From Venturia oleaginea (Eukaryota; Ascomycota; Dothideomycetes; Venturiales; Venturiaceae), in the NCBI GenBank assembly GCA_013176395.1, contig JABMLP010000045.1, positions 1 through 64,000 on the forward strand: a stretch of 64,000 nucleotides of DNA. Reading direction: 5' to 3'. A model generated the notes under the pieces. The model was given only the letters and a program-made list of their open reading frames with translations. It did not search any database and was not told the origin of the DNA. The translations under genes and the position numbers were made by a program. Positions 1 through 11,060 of the stretch are shown in pieces. How positions within the stretch are numbered: the first letter of the stretch is position 1; each line of letters begins with the position of its first letter.

Positions 1-2360
1 TCTGTGTTCCAAAGTTTCTTCATTTGTGGAAAAAGGATGGAGTAGTATATCTGAAAACTACTCTTATAGAGACCGGTGTCGAGCTACAGAGTATAGAGAA
101 ATCTCAACTTCCTGCTGCAGTCAGACAAGTTACCGCCTTGCTAGAGTCGACAGTTCCCCGCGATTCAGCAGTTCCGGCGAAAATTCATGGAATGTTCGAA
201 TCCAAACCTTCAAGTCATTCCTCCGTGTTGTATATGAGATTGGAAAGTAAAACGAGGATGGACATCCATAATCGAAGATTTAACTGATTGGGAGGCGACA
301 GGATTTTTCTTACAAGAATTGGAGCTTCATTATCGGAAGGCGAGTTTATCGCTAGAGAAAACAAAGATATCATCACAAGTGAAAAATAGCGAACGTGTTA
401 TGTGTCAGTTTTAAAGGTCATCTGAATTTCAAGTATTGAATAAAACGAGCGAGTGTTCTACAACTAGGGTTTGCGTGCAAGAATATCTTCGAAAAATTCG
501 AATTCTCCTACCACCCGATATCTGTAGCTGATAGCAATCATGTTCGTGTACCAAGAGAGTGATAGATCGACCTCAGCTCCTATAGCTCATCAAGTTAGTG
601 TTTATTCTCACATCATCATGGTCTTCATAACTTACTTCGGTTCGTGCTTAATAGGGGGGAGACTTCCGCAGTCAGGATGGTTGCAAATTTGCCAAGGATG
701 GAAATTACAATTCTGGCATTTTTCGCCTGAATTTGCAGCATTCTCCTTTCGGCAATGCATGCAGGGCTGAGGTATAGCCATCTTTCGGCAGAGGTTGGAT
801 GTTTGGCGATACGGAAGTAACGGTGTTGGATAATGATGCTGAGTGTATGGGGAACAGCGATATTTATTCACGATCAAGTTAGAAGGACAATTAGCCAAAG
901 GGTGTATGTTGCCTAGATATAGCTCAACCTCGCCGTTAGTCCTTGCAAGATATGCGACAGGTCACATATAACCCCTGCTTAATACAAGAGTGCGCTGGCG
1001 AAAAGTCTGTGACTCGCACAAGACTTCGTCAAATTTAACACCAGGCCTCGAAATAGCACTGAGCTAAGTATAACGCCCATGCTGACGCAATAAAAACTTC
1101 TAGTGAGTTTGTGTGCGGCACTGAAAATGGTCAGGCGACACAGGGACGCTTTGATGCTGCTGATAGTGACGGGGGCGAATTAGAAGGCCACAGCGACGTT
1201 CTCAAGCAAGGATGCCCGTATACTCCACTACAATGTAGTTAAAGGCGCCGGTCAACTGTGCCGCACACACCGTGGACGTAGGGTGGTTATGACCCTTTCC
1301 TCCTCCTTCTTTGCCAAATTGGCATCATTAGTGGAAGGGCCTCGTTCATGTCGTCAACGCCTGCTCATCTTCATTGGATGGGAGGCGACCCTCGGGGCTG
1401 GCATTCCGTCGCTACAGCGTTCCATCATGCACGGTGCTGCTACATGAATCCCCATTCTATAAGGGGAAAAAGCTGCCTGGAATGTAAGTCACTTGCTACT
1501 CACTCAGCACCTCACGGCTCGACGACCTAGAACAGCCCTCTCTACCACATTGTTACCGCAGCTTATCTGTAGCGAATAGGTCACTAGACCATGTTGTAGA
1601 GCCATCACATGCCACAGTTGTCCCCTTGCTATTCTTCAACCCGGAGCCAGCTCTACCTCCAATAGCAACGACGGCAGGATAGCAGCCGAGCAAGCTGAGC
1701 TGACGGATACGGTCCCTTGCCGTTGTGACACCATTAGCCGTAATGCAAAGTGACGAGAAGTAGCATCGGCAGGTTTGCACAAAATCCAGGGCGCGTACGA
1801 GATAATACGAAGAGAGAGGGGAAAGGGGCTTACACGAGCAAGAGGAAGGAAAGAGAGTATGATTGATACAAGAGCAACAGGAAGATCTAGGGAAGCAGGG
1901 TGTGATCCGATTCCAAATAGAGGCGGCAGACAAGGGGGCGGCGGATGGACGAATTGGGACGAAATACGCCAAAGAGAGAGCGGAGCTTCGAGACGGCCGC
2001 ATGAATGTAGCAAGTAGGGAGGAAGGAGTCAGGCAACAAGAACAGAAGGATAAGGAGGAAACGGGGTAGGAATGAAACACGAGGTAATCGAATAAAACAT
2101 ATCTTATAAATCAGATGCTCTTTGTTGCCGTGTCGCGGTAGCTCCGCTACGCACGGCCTCTTTATCCCCATGGTAGAGTATTTATAGGGCCCCCAACAGG
2201 GCGGGCCAACCCGCACGGGTCGGTGTCGGGGCCGGTTGCTGGAGCGGGCTTAGGTTCTATAATACCTATCCAACCTACCCCACCAAGGTATAGTTTGGCC
2301 TTATCTAAATAGAGTAGTTCTTTATATCTATAACCTATCAAACCTGTATTTGATAACGTA
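1..2360 (+). repeat. Long direct repeat, copy 1 (mostly non-coding)
   Basis: This segment recurs in the same orientation at the far end of the window. Reading both copies side by side I see about ten small indels (for example near 283, 493, 813, 900, 969, 1533, 1773, 1850, 1973 and 2042), nearly all one base in a short homopolymer, and no clear substitution. I recognise no gene in it: open frames are short and change between copies. The last 150 bp are AT-rich and end at the TA where element P1 is inserted. The repeat may extend past the left window edge, because the matching copy starts exactly at base 1. Confidence 0.95.
24..287 (+). pseudogene. Short unrecognised ORF, interrupted copy
   Basis: This is an 87-codon open frame without an ATG start (it opens at TTG) that ends after an extra A in a run near 283. 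In the right-hand copy of the repeat the same frame stays open to 62061. I recognise no family. It may be a remnant of a gene or transposon, or chance. It is listed because the two copies disagree on its length through a single indel. Confidence 0.2.
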
Positions 2361-4166
2361 CTTCACAAGCGAGTGAGCCACTTCACAAACGTGAACCGCC
2401 TTCGTAAAAATACTACGCAACCCTACAACAATTTATAGTATTAAATAGAATAGAATATTATTATTTAGAAGCTTCGCTATCATCTATATTCTCTATTTCT
2501 ACTTCACAAGTGCGGGAGTTATGCCCAGTCTCGCCGCAACGGCCGCAGTACCTCTCTCCACGTACCCTCTTCGCAGGCTTCTCACCATCGTTACGATTAC
2601 CACCCTCCCTTATAGTAACTAAGTCAGTTACTTCACCAGCTGTCAAGGTCTGCTCAATCCGTATGTCTCCTTTTGCGACTCTTACGCTTTGTAACTGCCT
2701 CAATTGCGTCTCGAAGACGCGCTGTTTCTTCGCGCATTAACACCATTTCATGTGCTATCTGCTGCGCGCCTTTACTCAACTGCCTGACCTGCTCATCAAT
2801 AGAACTTGCAGAGGATCCTGGGCGCTTTTGCATCCTCTTTCGAATAAGCGTTGCCTGCGCCTCAATTTCGTGGGCGTTGCGCGGTGTCTTTGCCTCCCAT
2901 GCGACGGTACCTGATCGTGGTGGAGTCGGCGTACGTAGCCTCACATCAAGCTTCGATAACACTGCATCTGAGTTGTGTGGGATTAGTCCAGCTGCTCTAA
3001 ACCCTGCGCAGATATTCTCCCTTGAAGATGCCTTGTCGTAGGCTGCTTTGAATGCTGGTAGGAAGTCTTCTTTTGATATATGGTAGGTATGGTTGCGTGC
3101 CAAGGCCGAGATCTCATCGCCATACCTACGCTTCAATGGCGAGAAGCAGGCAACGTCAAGAGGCTGTAACAGGTGCGACGAGTGTGGAGGCATACAGAGA
3201 GTAATAATCTTCCTCTCTCTACATAGATCCTGAAAATCGACCGAGCAATGGCTCTCATGGCCGTCGATAATAAGTAGTCTGTATACTCCAATTGGTTTCG
3301 TATACGTGTCAAAGTGTTCAAGCCAGGCAAGCGCTAGGTTATTGTTCGTCCAGCCATTGGGGCTAACTTAAATAATCTAGTCGTGAGGGATGCCTTCGAA
3401 CCAAGTAGAGATGAGGACCTTGCCCGCAAAGATAAGGAAGGGTGCGATCGTCTTCCCTGTTGAACCGACGCCTTGTATCAGGGTAACCCACTCACGATCG
3501 CCTGGCTGTAGTTTTTTCTGCTTGCCAGGGTTCTCTGAGCCTGTAACGACTAGGTGAGACGACATCTTGCCTATTAAGAAGCCAGATTCATCAAAATTGT
3601 AGGTATCCTCGTCTATGATACCGTACTCTGCCTTTATCCTCTGAACAAGTGTGAACCAGGGTATAATAACCGCCGGGTCTTCGCAGGCAGCTCGCTGGCG
3701 ATCGTATGGACGGCTCCATCGGGTGGTAAGCTCTGGCGTACGCTTTACCAAGTTGTTAACCCAGTTCTTGCCAACAGGCTTCCCACCCTCCTAGTAGTTT
3801 ATTAGCCATATCTTGTACGTAGGCCTTCGACGGCGGTAGGCCGCGTAAGCTTTCGTTAAGAATACGCTTTATAACCACCTCCTCTTCTAGCTTTGTCAAT
3901 CGCTTCGAGTTCGGCTCGTATTCGCGTCGAGGGCGCAGTCCGGCGCGTCGGTGAGTACTGTTGTTCGAGGTACGCTATATATTACTGCAGCGCGTCTTTC
4001 GCTTTGGATTTGCTTTGAATTGATATCTGAGATAGCAAGGAATATATCTCCTTCTTTATAGATCTTCTGCTTTTCGTGTTGTTGAGGCATTACGCGACGT
4101 TGTTACGAAGGCGGTTTACGTTTGTGAGATGGCCCACTCGCTTGGGTGGCCCACTCGCTTGTAAAG
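2361..4166 (-). mobile_element. P1: Fot1/pogo-type DNA transposon
   Basis: A complete but inactive pogo-family element. It is flanked by TA at 2359-2360 and 4167-4168, the target duplication expected of Tc1/mariner-pogo elements. Its ends carry imperfect inverted repeats: the left starts CTTCACAAGCGAGTGAGCC and the right is the inverse of a similar sequence ending CACTCGCTTGTAAAG. Each terminal repeat holds two internal copies of a GCGAGTG-like motif. It contains one transposase gene on the minus strand. It sits exactly at the right edge of the visible part of the long direct repeat. Confidence 0.85.
2461..4090 (-). pseudogene. P1 transposase (pogo/Fot1, DDE), degraded
   Basis: Starts at ATG 4090. 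Order of parts: N-terminal helix-turn-helix remnant, CENP-B-like region (GKNWVNN, then ACEDPA near 3700), DDE catalytic region with NFDESGF (about 3600), LLIIDGHESH (about 3265) and PPHSSHLLQPLD (about 3180), a coiled C-terminal part, and a zinc knuckle CGRCGETGHNSRTC at about 2530. It is broken by a frame change near 3900, in-frame TAG and TAA near 3370, and a frame change near 2680. The TAG lies where related proteins here have Trp, so a TGG to TAG change (C-to-T on one strand, as in RIP) is likely. The catalytic acids are visible but the frame is not continuous, so it is inactive as written. Confidence 0.85.
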
Positions 4167-4202
4167 TACGTTACGTATAACGTAATCCACCATCGAGCGG
4201 TA

Positions 4203-5327
4203 ACGTGTTTCACCATTCACTTGGCCACCCCACTCACTTGGCCACCCAACCAAAAAATCTAATCCCTTCGTACAATTATCGCGATAATGTCAACACCAAC
4301 CCCCGGATCGGCTTGCAAAGAGGCTAGATTACTTCTTGCGAAGCAGAGCTTTCAAACGAATCCAAATTTAAGTCAACGTCAAATCTCAGCGTCGTACGAT
4401 ATTCCTCGATCTACACTTCAGTCTCGTCTTCAAGGTGGTAAACCACGAAGCGAATCTAACCACCAAAAGAGAAAGTTACAAATACATGAAGAGCAGGCTC
4501 TGGTTCAGTGGATCCTAGACCTTGATCGACGAGGATTTCCGCCCCAAATTATCGACGTACGACGAATGGCAAACGCTTTACTCGAAAAACGCGGTACGAA
4601 TCCTCCACCGTCATTAGTCGGGAAGAACTGGGTATCCCGCTTCATCAACGCTCAGCCGGAGCTTTTTACGAAGTGGAATCGTAGATTCCATTCACAGCGT
4701 GCAAAATGCGAAGATCCAGCGACAATCAACGCGTGGTTTCAGCGTGTTGAAGAGACGCCCTCACCACTAGGTACACCCCATAGAGTAGCGCCACAGTGGA
4801 CGTCAGAAGCTCCTCGTACGATAGCTCAGCTTGAGCAGCAGGCTCAGCTCGTCTGAAATCTTCTTCATCGCCAATCTCAGAGCCCAAGTAGTCAAGCAAT
4901 TGGTCAACTCATCAAAGGATGTCAAGTCGCAATGAATTCAGCAGTAATACTTGCAGAAGAGAATAGGAAGCTTTGTACAGAGAACCAACGACGAAAACAG
5001 AAGCAACAGTATCGTAGACGATATATTGCATATGGAGGCGTTTTACAAGCTCAACAAGGTCAGTTCTTGGTCGAGGGATGCGAAAATAGCTCTAGAAATA
5101 GTGTTCAAGATCAGGAAGTCGTCGTACGACAGCGAGCATTACTAACATTTAGTGGCTGCGGTATTCAAGGTCATAAGATTAATCGATGCCCAAATACGTA
5201 AAGAATGTATTGTTAGAATTATTTTAATAAAAGCTGTATTTGTGGGAGGTTTATCGCACGATGACTTGAGATTTAGTGGTTGGGGTGGCCAAGTGAGTGG
5301 GGTGGCCAAGTGAGTGGTGAAACACGT
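4203..5327 (+). mobile_element. P2: internally deleted pogo element
   Basis: Flanked by TA at 4201-4202 and 5328-5329. The inverted terminal repeats start ACGTGTTTCACCA and contain two tandem copies of CACTCACTTGGCCACCC-like sequence at each end, so they are about 60 bp long. Only 1.1 kb lies between the ends, against about 1.8 kb for its neighbours, because the catalytic part of the transposase is deleted. It is a non-autonomous derivative that kept both ends. It is inserted beside, and probably inside, the terminal repeat of P3: the 15-mer CACCATCGAGCGGTA occurs on both sides of it. Confidence 0.85.
4287..5201 (+). pseudogene. P2 transposase remnant lacking the DDE domain
   Basis: ATG at 4287 opens a frame with an N-terminal HTH (SQRQISASYDIPRSTLQSRL), a CENP-B-type HTH (LVQWILDLDRRGFPP, VGKNWVSRF) and the conserved RAKCEDPATINAWF. 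At about residue 155 it jumps directly to the C-terminal region usually found after the catalytic core (PQWTSEAPRTIAQLEQQAQL) and stops at 4856. The rest of the C-terminus lies in another frame to 5201 and ends with a knuckle-like CGIQGHKINRC, whose first Cys is missing. The 3-acid catalytic region is absent, so it cannot catalyse transposition, though its DNA-binding half could still be made. Confidence 0.85.
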
Positions 5328-5329
5328 TA

Positions 5330-7119
5330 CACACCATCGAGCGGTACACATTTTCGTATCCTCATCGATTAACCCACAATGCCACCACAACTAGTCAATA
5401 CAAAGGCTCAGAAAGAGAGTCAACTTCTCCTTTTCATGACGCTTATTTGAATGGCCATTTTCCAAGTATTCGAAAGGCCGCTGATGCCTATTCTGTCCCA
5501 TTTACTTCCCTTGCCTCCCGCCTTCGCGGACGCGCTTCACGCGTCGATTCGCGCCCAAATTGCCAAAAGCTTACGGATACGGAAGAGGAGGTCGTTGAGC
5601 ATTGAATACTGTCTATGGATGAAAGAGGTTATCCATTGACCGTTACTGGGGTACGCGATGCGGCAAAAATCGTACTCGAGCAGCGTGTAGGCTCAGATTG
5701 CAAAATCGGTGTCAATTGACCTTAGCGATACATCAACCGCCGCCCTAGCCTCAAATCGCGATATTCACGCAGCTACGATAATCAAAGGGCAAGATGCGAA
5801 GATCCAGCCCTTATTGGGGCCTGGTTTCGGCTTGTACAAAACACAATCGCTAAATACGGCATCCTCAATAACGATATTTACAACTTCACGAAACTGGCTT
5901 TGCAATGGGCCTTGCAAGTACTCACGCGTAGTTACTGCCTCAGATAGGCGTGGCAGACCCCCTCAATTAAGCCTGGCGATCGCGAATGGGTTACGGCAAT
6001 CGAATCGATTAATACGCTGGGTTGGAGCCTCCCGCCGATGGTGATCTTCAAAGGCAAGGTACATATATCATCTTGGTACGAAAACAACAATCTACCGCCT
6101 GATTGGACAATCGCTTTGAGTACAAATGGATGGACTAATGACAAGCTTGGATTACATTGGTTAAAAGAGGTTTTCGAGCCAAATACAGCCGCAAGAAAGG
6201 TTGGTAGTTATCGACTACTAATTCTGGATGGCCACGGCAGCCACGCAACGCCAGAATTTGATCAATTTTGTGCAGACCGGATGATTATTACTCTTTGTAT
6301 GCCACCGCATTCATTACATATTCTTCAACCTCTCGATATTGGTTGTTTTTCGGTCCTCAAGCGTACCTACGGCCACCAAGTCTCGGAATATATGAGGCTT
6401 GGCATAAATCATATCGACAAAATTGAGTTCCTTCACGCCTTTAAAATTGCTCGAATTAGTGCCCTCACACTAAGCAATATTCAACGCAGCTTCACTGCTG
6501 CCGGTCTCGTACCTTTTGATCCAGATCAGGTACTTTCAACCATCCAGATTAGGCCATCTACCCCTACAGCGCCCTTGGCCGCAAACCAAGAGCAATGGCA
6601 ACCAGAAACACCTCAGAATCTAACCCAGTTAGAGCTGTAGGTAGCTACAATCAAAGGCTATCTTAAGAGACGTTCAAAAAGTCCACCAAGACCAACAGAT
6701 CAGCCCTTAATCAGCTTGTCAAGGGCTGCCAGATCGCGATGCAAGGCGCCGCTTTACTAGCTGCGAAAATGAGAAATTAAGGGCTGCAAATGAGAGGCAG
6801 AAGCGAAAGAGGCAACTAAAAAGGAGATGTATTAGTCAATCAAGCGCTTTAACTGTTGCAGAGGGCTCAAGCTTACTTCAACTTTCTAAAGAAGCTTCGG
6901 TTATCAGCAGTAACCAGGTTGATCAAGAGCCTTATATTGAGGAAGAACCACCAAATGAAGAGGAGAACATTGTAATTACTTGTTTTATTTGTCGTAGTGG
7001 TGACCATTTTGCAATGAACTGTCAGAAATATAGATAGGAATATTTAAAAATGAGAGATTTATTGGTGCATAATAGAGTATTTGATGAGGATACGAAAATG
7101 TGTACCGCTCGGTGGTGTG
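5330..7119 (+). mobile_element. P3: pogo-type element, near full length, inactive
   Basis: Inverted terminal repeats of about 35 bp: left CACCATCGAGCGGTACACA followed by TTTTCGTATCCTCATC (5331-5366), and right the inverse at 7083-7118. A TA precedes the left end (shared with the P2 duplication), but no clear TA follows the right end, so the exact right boundary is approximate. Part of the left terminus (CACCATCGAGCGG, 4188-4200) seems to lie on the other side of P2. It holds one transposase gene with many breaks. Confidence 0.75.
5381..7037 (+). pseudogene. P3 transposase (pogo, DDE), degraded
   Basis: Begins at ATG 5381. An N-terminal HTH region is visible across frames (5440-5640), then CEDPALIGAWF (about 5800). 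The longest intact piece, 6038-6640, has the second and third catalytic regions: LLILDGHGSH (about 6222) and MPPHSLHILQPLD (about 6300). It ends in a CCHC knuckle CFICRSGDHFAMNC (about 6982-7023). There are several frameshifts and stops, including one around 5440 and stops at 5628, 5718, 5944, 6638 and 6778. The first catalytic Asp region (normally DE-G) reads IYNFTK, so the first acid appears lost. Inactive. Confidence 0.85.
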
Positions 7120-7166
7120 GCCGGCCACTTTTCCTTGGCACAGCCCTTATCCTCTTCAATACGCAA

Positions 7167-7512
7167 TGTCTCAACAACGCAACGCGATAGCCGCTCAAGA
7201 AAAGGCAGAATTGATCTCGCTCTTCAGGCCTATACCTCTGGCCAATTTCAAAGCCTACGGCGCGCTGCTGCAGCCTTCAACCTTAAACACCAAAGGCTCT
7301 CTGATCGGCTCTGCGGAATTACCTCTCCATCTCAAACTCGCCCAAACTCCCATAAGCTCACTGCAACAGAAGAGCAAACGCTTGTCCAATATATCCTCGA
7401 CCTCGATTTGCGAGGGTTTGCGCCCCGGCTGTGTGAGGTGGCAGATATGGCGGATAAACAAAGCAAGGAAAATGGACTCCTTCACATGCAATGGAGCTCG
7501 GGACAAGGCTGA
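7167..7512 (+). pseudogene. P4: 5' fragment of a pogo transposase
   Basis: ATG at 7167 starts MSQQRNAIAAQEKAEL, then the frame shifts near 7210 and continues as an HTH region (FQSLRRAAAAFNLKHQRLSD) and a CENP-B-type HTH start (LVQYILDLDLRGFAPRL, about 7384-7434). Similarity stops around 7455, before the catalytic domain. It abuts the right end of P3. No end repeat of its own is evident, so it is a truncated relic. Confidence 0.75.
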
Positions 7513-7851
7513 TGATATATTCGCCATCCATTAGCTAAAGCCAATCACTGCACTAGACTAGCACAGGTCAGCTGATCAACCCAGAGAGTTCCTTGTCGTT
7601 TTCATTGTTTGTTTTTATCGACCGCTATGTCATCACCTGCACCAAACATTCAGCGCTGCCTGCCGCCTCCTCCACGTCGCACTCTAGCTTGCACAACATC
7701 GCATTTTAGCTTGCTCAACACCCTCTCCTTCCAGCCAGATCAGACCAAGCGCAAGCATACGCTGCCGCTTTGCTGCAAACTCGTTTGCGCCTCATCGAAT
7801 CACAGTCACCGGCTCTCCAGCTTTCTAACCGCAGCTCGTATCGCCAAAGCT

Positions 7852-10039
7852 ATGGACGACTTGGATTATCTCGAGCCTGGCTTCGATCCCAACTCGCTTA
7901 CAGTACCGAAACTACGCAATGTCTTGGTGACGCACGATGTCACCTATCCATCAAATGCGAAGAAGCCTCAGCTTGTCCAGTTGTTCAATGACGAGGTCAT
8001 GCCCCAAGCAAAGAAGCTACTTTCAGCGAGAAGACGGTTGAAGCCATCATCGAGGGGCATTGTGGATGTACCGTCCAGCCAAGCGAGCACTGTCGACGAC
8101 GGCGAGGACGCTATTCCGGAACCACCGCCAACGACAAGGAGGTCGACGGTCCGGAGGGGGACGAGAGCGTCGCCAGAAGAGGATAACGATGCTACGCTGC
8201 AGCTACTGCCAGAGCCTTCAACATCGCATCGACGAACTACCATCAAGCATGCGCGATCTTTAGATGCTGAGCCAGAGGTCAGACCAGCTACGCGACGTAC
8301 ACGACATAGTACTACTCCTGCGATAAAGGTCGGAGAATCTGAACCCGAGGGATGGCCACGTCCAGCTGCCGACAGTCCATTCACCTCCGAGAACCCGTTT
8401 CAAAGTGGTAGCTCACCACCGCAAGAACCTGCAGGCGGACGACGTAAAACCCTGAATCCGTCGGAAGCGAGGGCAAAGAGAAGGAGTATGTCAAGCAGAC
8501 GGAGGACAGAAGGTCCCCATGTTCGGCAGGGCGGCCCCATCAAACCACACACTTCTCCCACTTTCAACGTACCTCTGCTTGGACGGAGAAAGAAAGAAGA
8601 GCCTGAAGAGCAAGAGCTCATTCCAGCGGGTGAAGAGTTCACACCAGAAGAAGCCCAGGAGATCGCCGAACAGCAAAAAAATGGCACACTGGCTGTGGTA
8701 TCCCGCCGAAAGAAGAAGAACGGTTCTGGCGGCTTGACAGTTGGAGCTTTGACTCTATCTATTATGCTCGCAGCTGTTGGGTTTGCTTATCGCAATGAGA
8801 AGCTTGAAGTGGGATACTGTGGAGTTGGCCGTGATCCATCCTCAGATCTGCAGGGAATCACGATACCAGAATGGGCGCAAGCTGTTTGCCAGCCATGTCC
8901 ACCGCACGCTATTTGTTCCGGGAAGCTGGGGACTGCGTGTGAGACAGACTTCATGTTGAAACCACATCCACTTTCTTTTGGTGGATTGGTCCCTCTGCCA
9001 CCCACTTGCGAACCAGATAGCGACAAGTCCCAGCGCGTTGCTGTTGTCACTCGACGCGGGGTCGAGAAACTGCGGGAGCAAAACGCAGCACACAAGTGCA
9101 AGGAGCCGATTAAAGGAGAAGCAAAGCCACCAACGTCACCTTTCATATCAGAACAGGAGCTCAAAGCGACTCTTTCGGCCAAGAAGAGCAAACGCATGTC
9201 ACAAGAAGAATTTGATGCGCTATGGGAGCGCGATCGGCGAGATGCTCGACGGCGATGAGATCGAGCACAAAGATGAAGGGTACGTCTAATCCACCAGCCA
9301 AACTCCCCCTCACAACGTTGGTCCTGACACTACCCCTTTCCGCCCAAGAATTACCCATCTAACTCATTATGTTTCGGCAACTAATTAGACCTATTCCTCT
9401 CACAGCGGCATCCGAGTCCTTCGATCAACCTCCCTCGCCAACCAACCCCTCCTCTGCGCCCTTCGTCAATCCATCCGAGCAACGCTGGTCAGATATCTTG
9501 GGATCATTGCAATAATCGTCTTTTCCCTTATCGCTGTTCCCAGCACGAAAGTATACCTCACTGCTTCAAGGTCTACAGAGGAGGCGGCCAAGAAGTTAGC
9601 TGAGATGGCATTGGATCGTCTATCTACCCAAGCGAGTCTTCATGCGTCTGATCCCGAGGCCTATCCGGAACCATATATCAGTATGTCTCATTTGAGAGAT
9701 GATGTTTTGAGGAATGAGTTCTCGGCTAAGAGGAGGGCGAAGCTTTGGGAACGCGTTCAGGTCAAGGTTGAGGGGAACAGCAACTGTAGACCTATGGTCC
9801 GGGAGGGCAAGCACGGCGATGTCTCGAGAGTGTGGGAATGGATCGGTGCTGTCCAGACCATTGAAGGTGTTGAAGGACCGGGCAGTGGGAAGCCTCCTGG
9901 GAATAGGAGACAGAGTGCGAGGTTTGGGAATATTGCTAGTTCTCCGCATTCTGAGTATAGCACTGTTCCCGAGGTGAAGAGGGCGAAGAAGGATATGAGT
10001 GAGGTTAGGAAGTGGGATGAGGGACGGCCTATTTATTGA
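7852..10039 (+). CDS. SRC1: Inner nuclear membrane protein, Src1/Heh (Man1-like)
   Basis: About 687 aa in two exons (7852-9279, 9406-10039). Residues 10-50 form a helix-extension-helix (HeH/LEM-like) DNA-binding domain (DPNSLTVPKLRNVL). A basic, Ser-rich linker follows, then a membrane segment at about 290-312 (GALTLSIMLAAVGFAY), a lumenal part with paired Cys (CQPCPPHAIC), a second membrane segment at about 505-525 (GIIAIIVFSLIAV), and the Man1-Src1 C-terminal winged-helix-like domain. Family members sit in the inner nuclear membrane and tether chromatin such as rDNA and telomeres. The start was chosen at MDDLDYLEP because the HeH domain follows at once; the frame is open further up to 7609. 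As written, two bases seem missing in a GC run near 9232: the first frame stops at 9258 while the conserved WER..IGEMLDGDE resumes in another frame. Restoring two bases makes the spliced length divisible by three. Confidence 0.88.
9280..9405 (+). other. Intron of the SRC1 homologue
   Basis: Donor GTACGT, branch-like CTAAT at 9381, pyrimidine-rich end and acceptor CACAG. Splicing joins GAAGG to CGGCATC in the frame that reads into the conserved C-terminal domain. 126 bp. Confidence 0.8.
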
Positions 10040-11060
10040 TGTTATCTAGTGGCTTTCTTATTAAAGTTGTGATATTGGGGATCTGTTCATTGATACCATT
10101 TGTTACTTCCTCTGGTTGTTGGATGGGATGGTTGATGCTTCTCTTTTGTCGATCTATGTCGAAGATTTCAAACCAATCGTTTGCCGCAGTTTTCCTTGTG
10201 AGGTCGACCACTTTACCTGTTTTGACCCACTTCCTTCCTTCCTGTTGATACTGTTTCAGTTTTGGGTGAGAAAAGGAGGTAATATGAAATGAAAAAATAG
10301 TATGTACGTACTCCTAGATGATCTCGGCCATCAGAATTTAGACCGTCTTTCAATACTTTGAAATGGAGTTGGTTCCTGCTGCTGAATCTCAATCCTCGCA
10401 TCGGAATATTTATTTCATCTTTCGACAATTTGAAATGTGGTCAGGTAGACGAGAAATCAATCGGGGAAGGAGGATCGGATATAGAGCGAGTATACAGGTA
10501 GAAGAAAATAAGAAGAAAAGATATAAAGTGGACTCTTTAGTATATGCTTGATGCAGTCTGTAAATATCTATTAGAGTAAGAAGCGTGTGTGTATTCGGAC
10601 TTTTTTATGAACTCGAAATCGAGATCGAGATCGATGTCGATGTCGACCAATTTTTAGCAATCTGAAAGAAAGATATAGCCAGAAAGTTATCGATATGGAT
10701 GGAGATTCAGTCTGTTTCTATGCATAATGAGGAACTCGAGGTTAGCAGAGCGTGGAGCTGTACGGGCAATGACGTAGTATATAAAACTGCTGGAATATCC
10801 ATTATTTTGCGGTGTCGACGAAGAATTCCCCAGTATTTGGAGAATATATAACATGTCGCTCTATCTTCTATCTATACAATCGGGAGTTGCGAAGTCTGGC
10901 TTAGAAATGGTGTAAATACAATCCTTACGCCAGCTAAAAACGTTGACAAATCCATGTATATTACAAACCTGCCGCCGGCCACAATAGGTTTTATGTGTCC
11001 TCATATCCTCCTTGTCCAGAGTCTCCAAGTCTCTAGATCTACTACCCATCACAGGAAGAG
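10040..11060. other. Intergenic, convergent gene ends
   Basis: This lies between the 3' ends of the SRC1 homologue and the large minus-strand gene. I see no convincing gene. There is a short GATCGA/GTCGAT-rich stretch at about 10617-10648. It presumably holds both 3' untranslated regions. Confidence 0.6.

Noticed and set aside
1553..2216. Overlapping minus-strand frames (175, 125 and 109 codons)
   Set aside because: They change frame and length between the two copies of the repeat, lack any recognisable domain, and overlap each other in several frames, as expected of chance frames in a GC-biased stretch.
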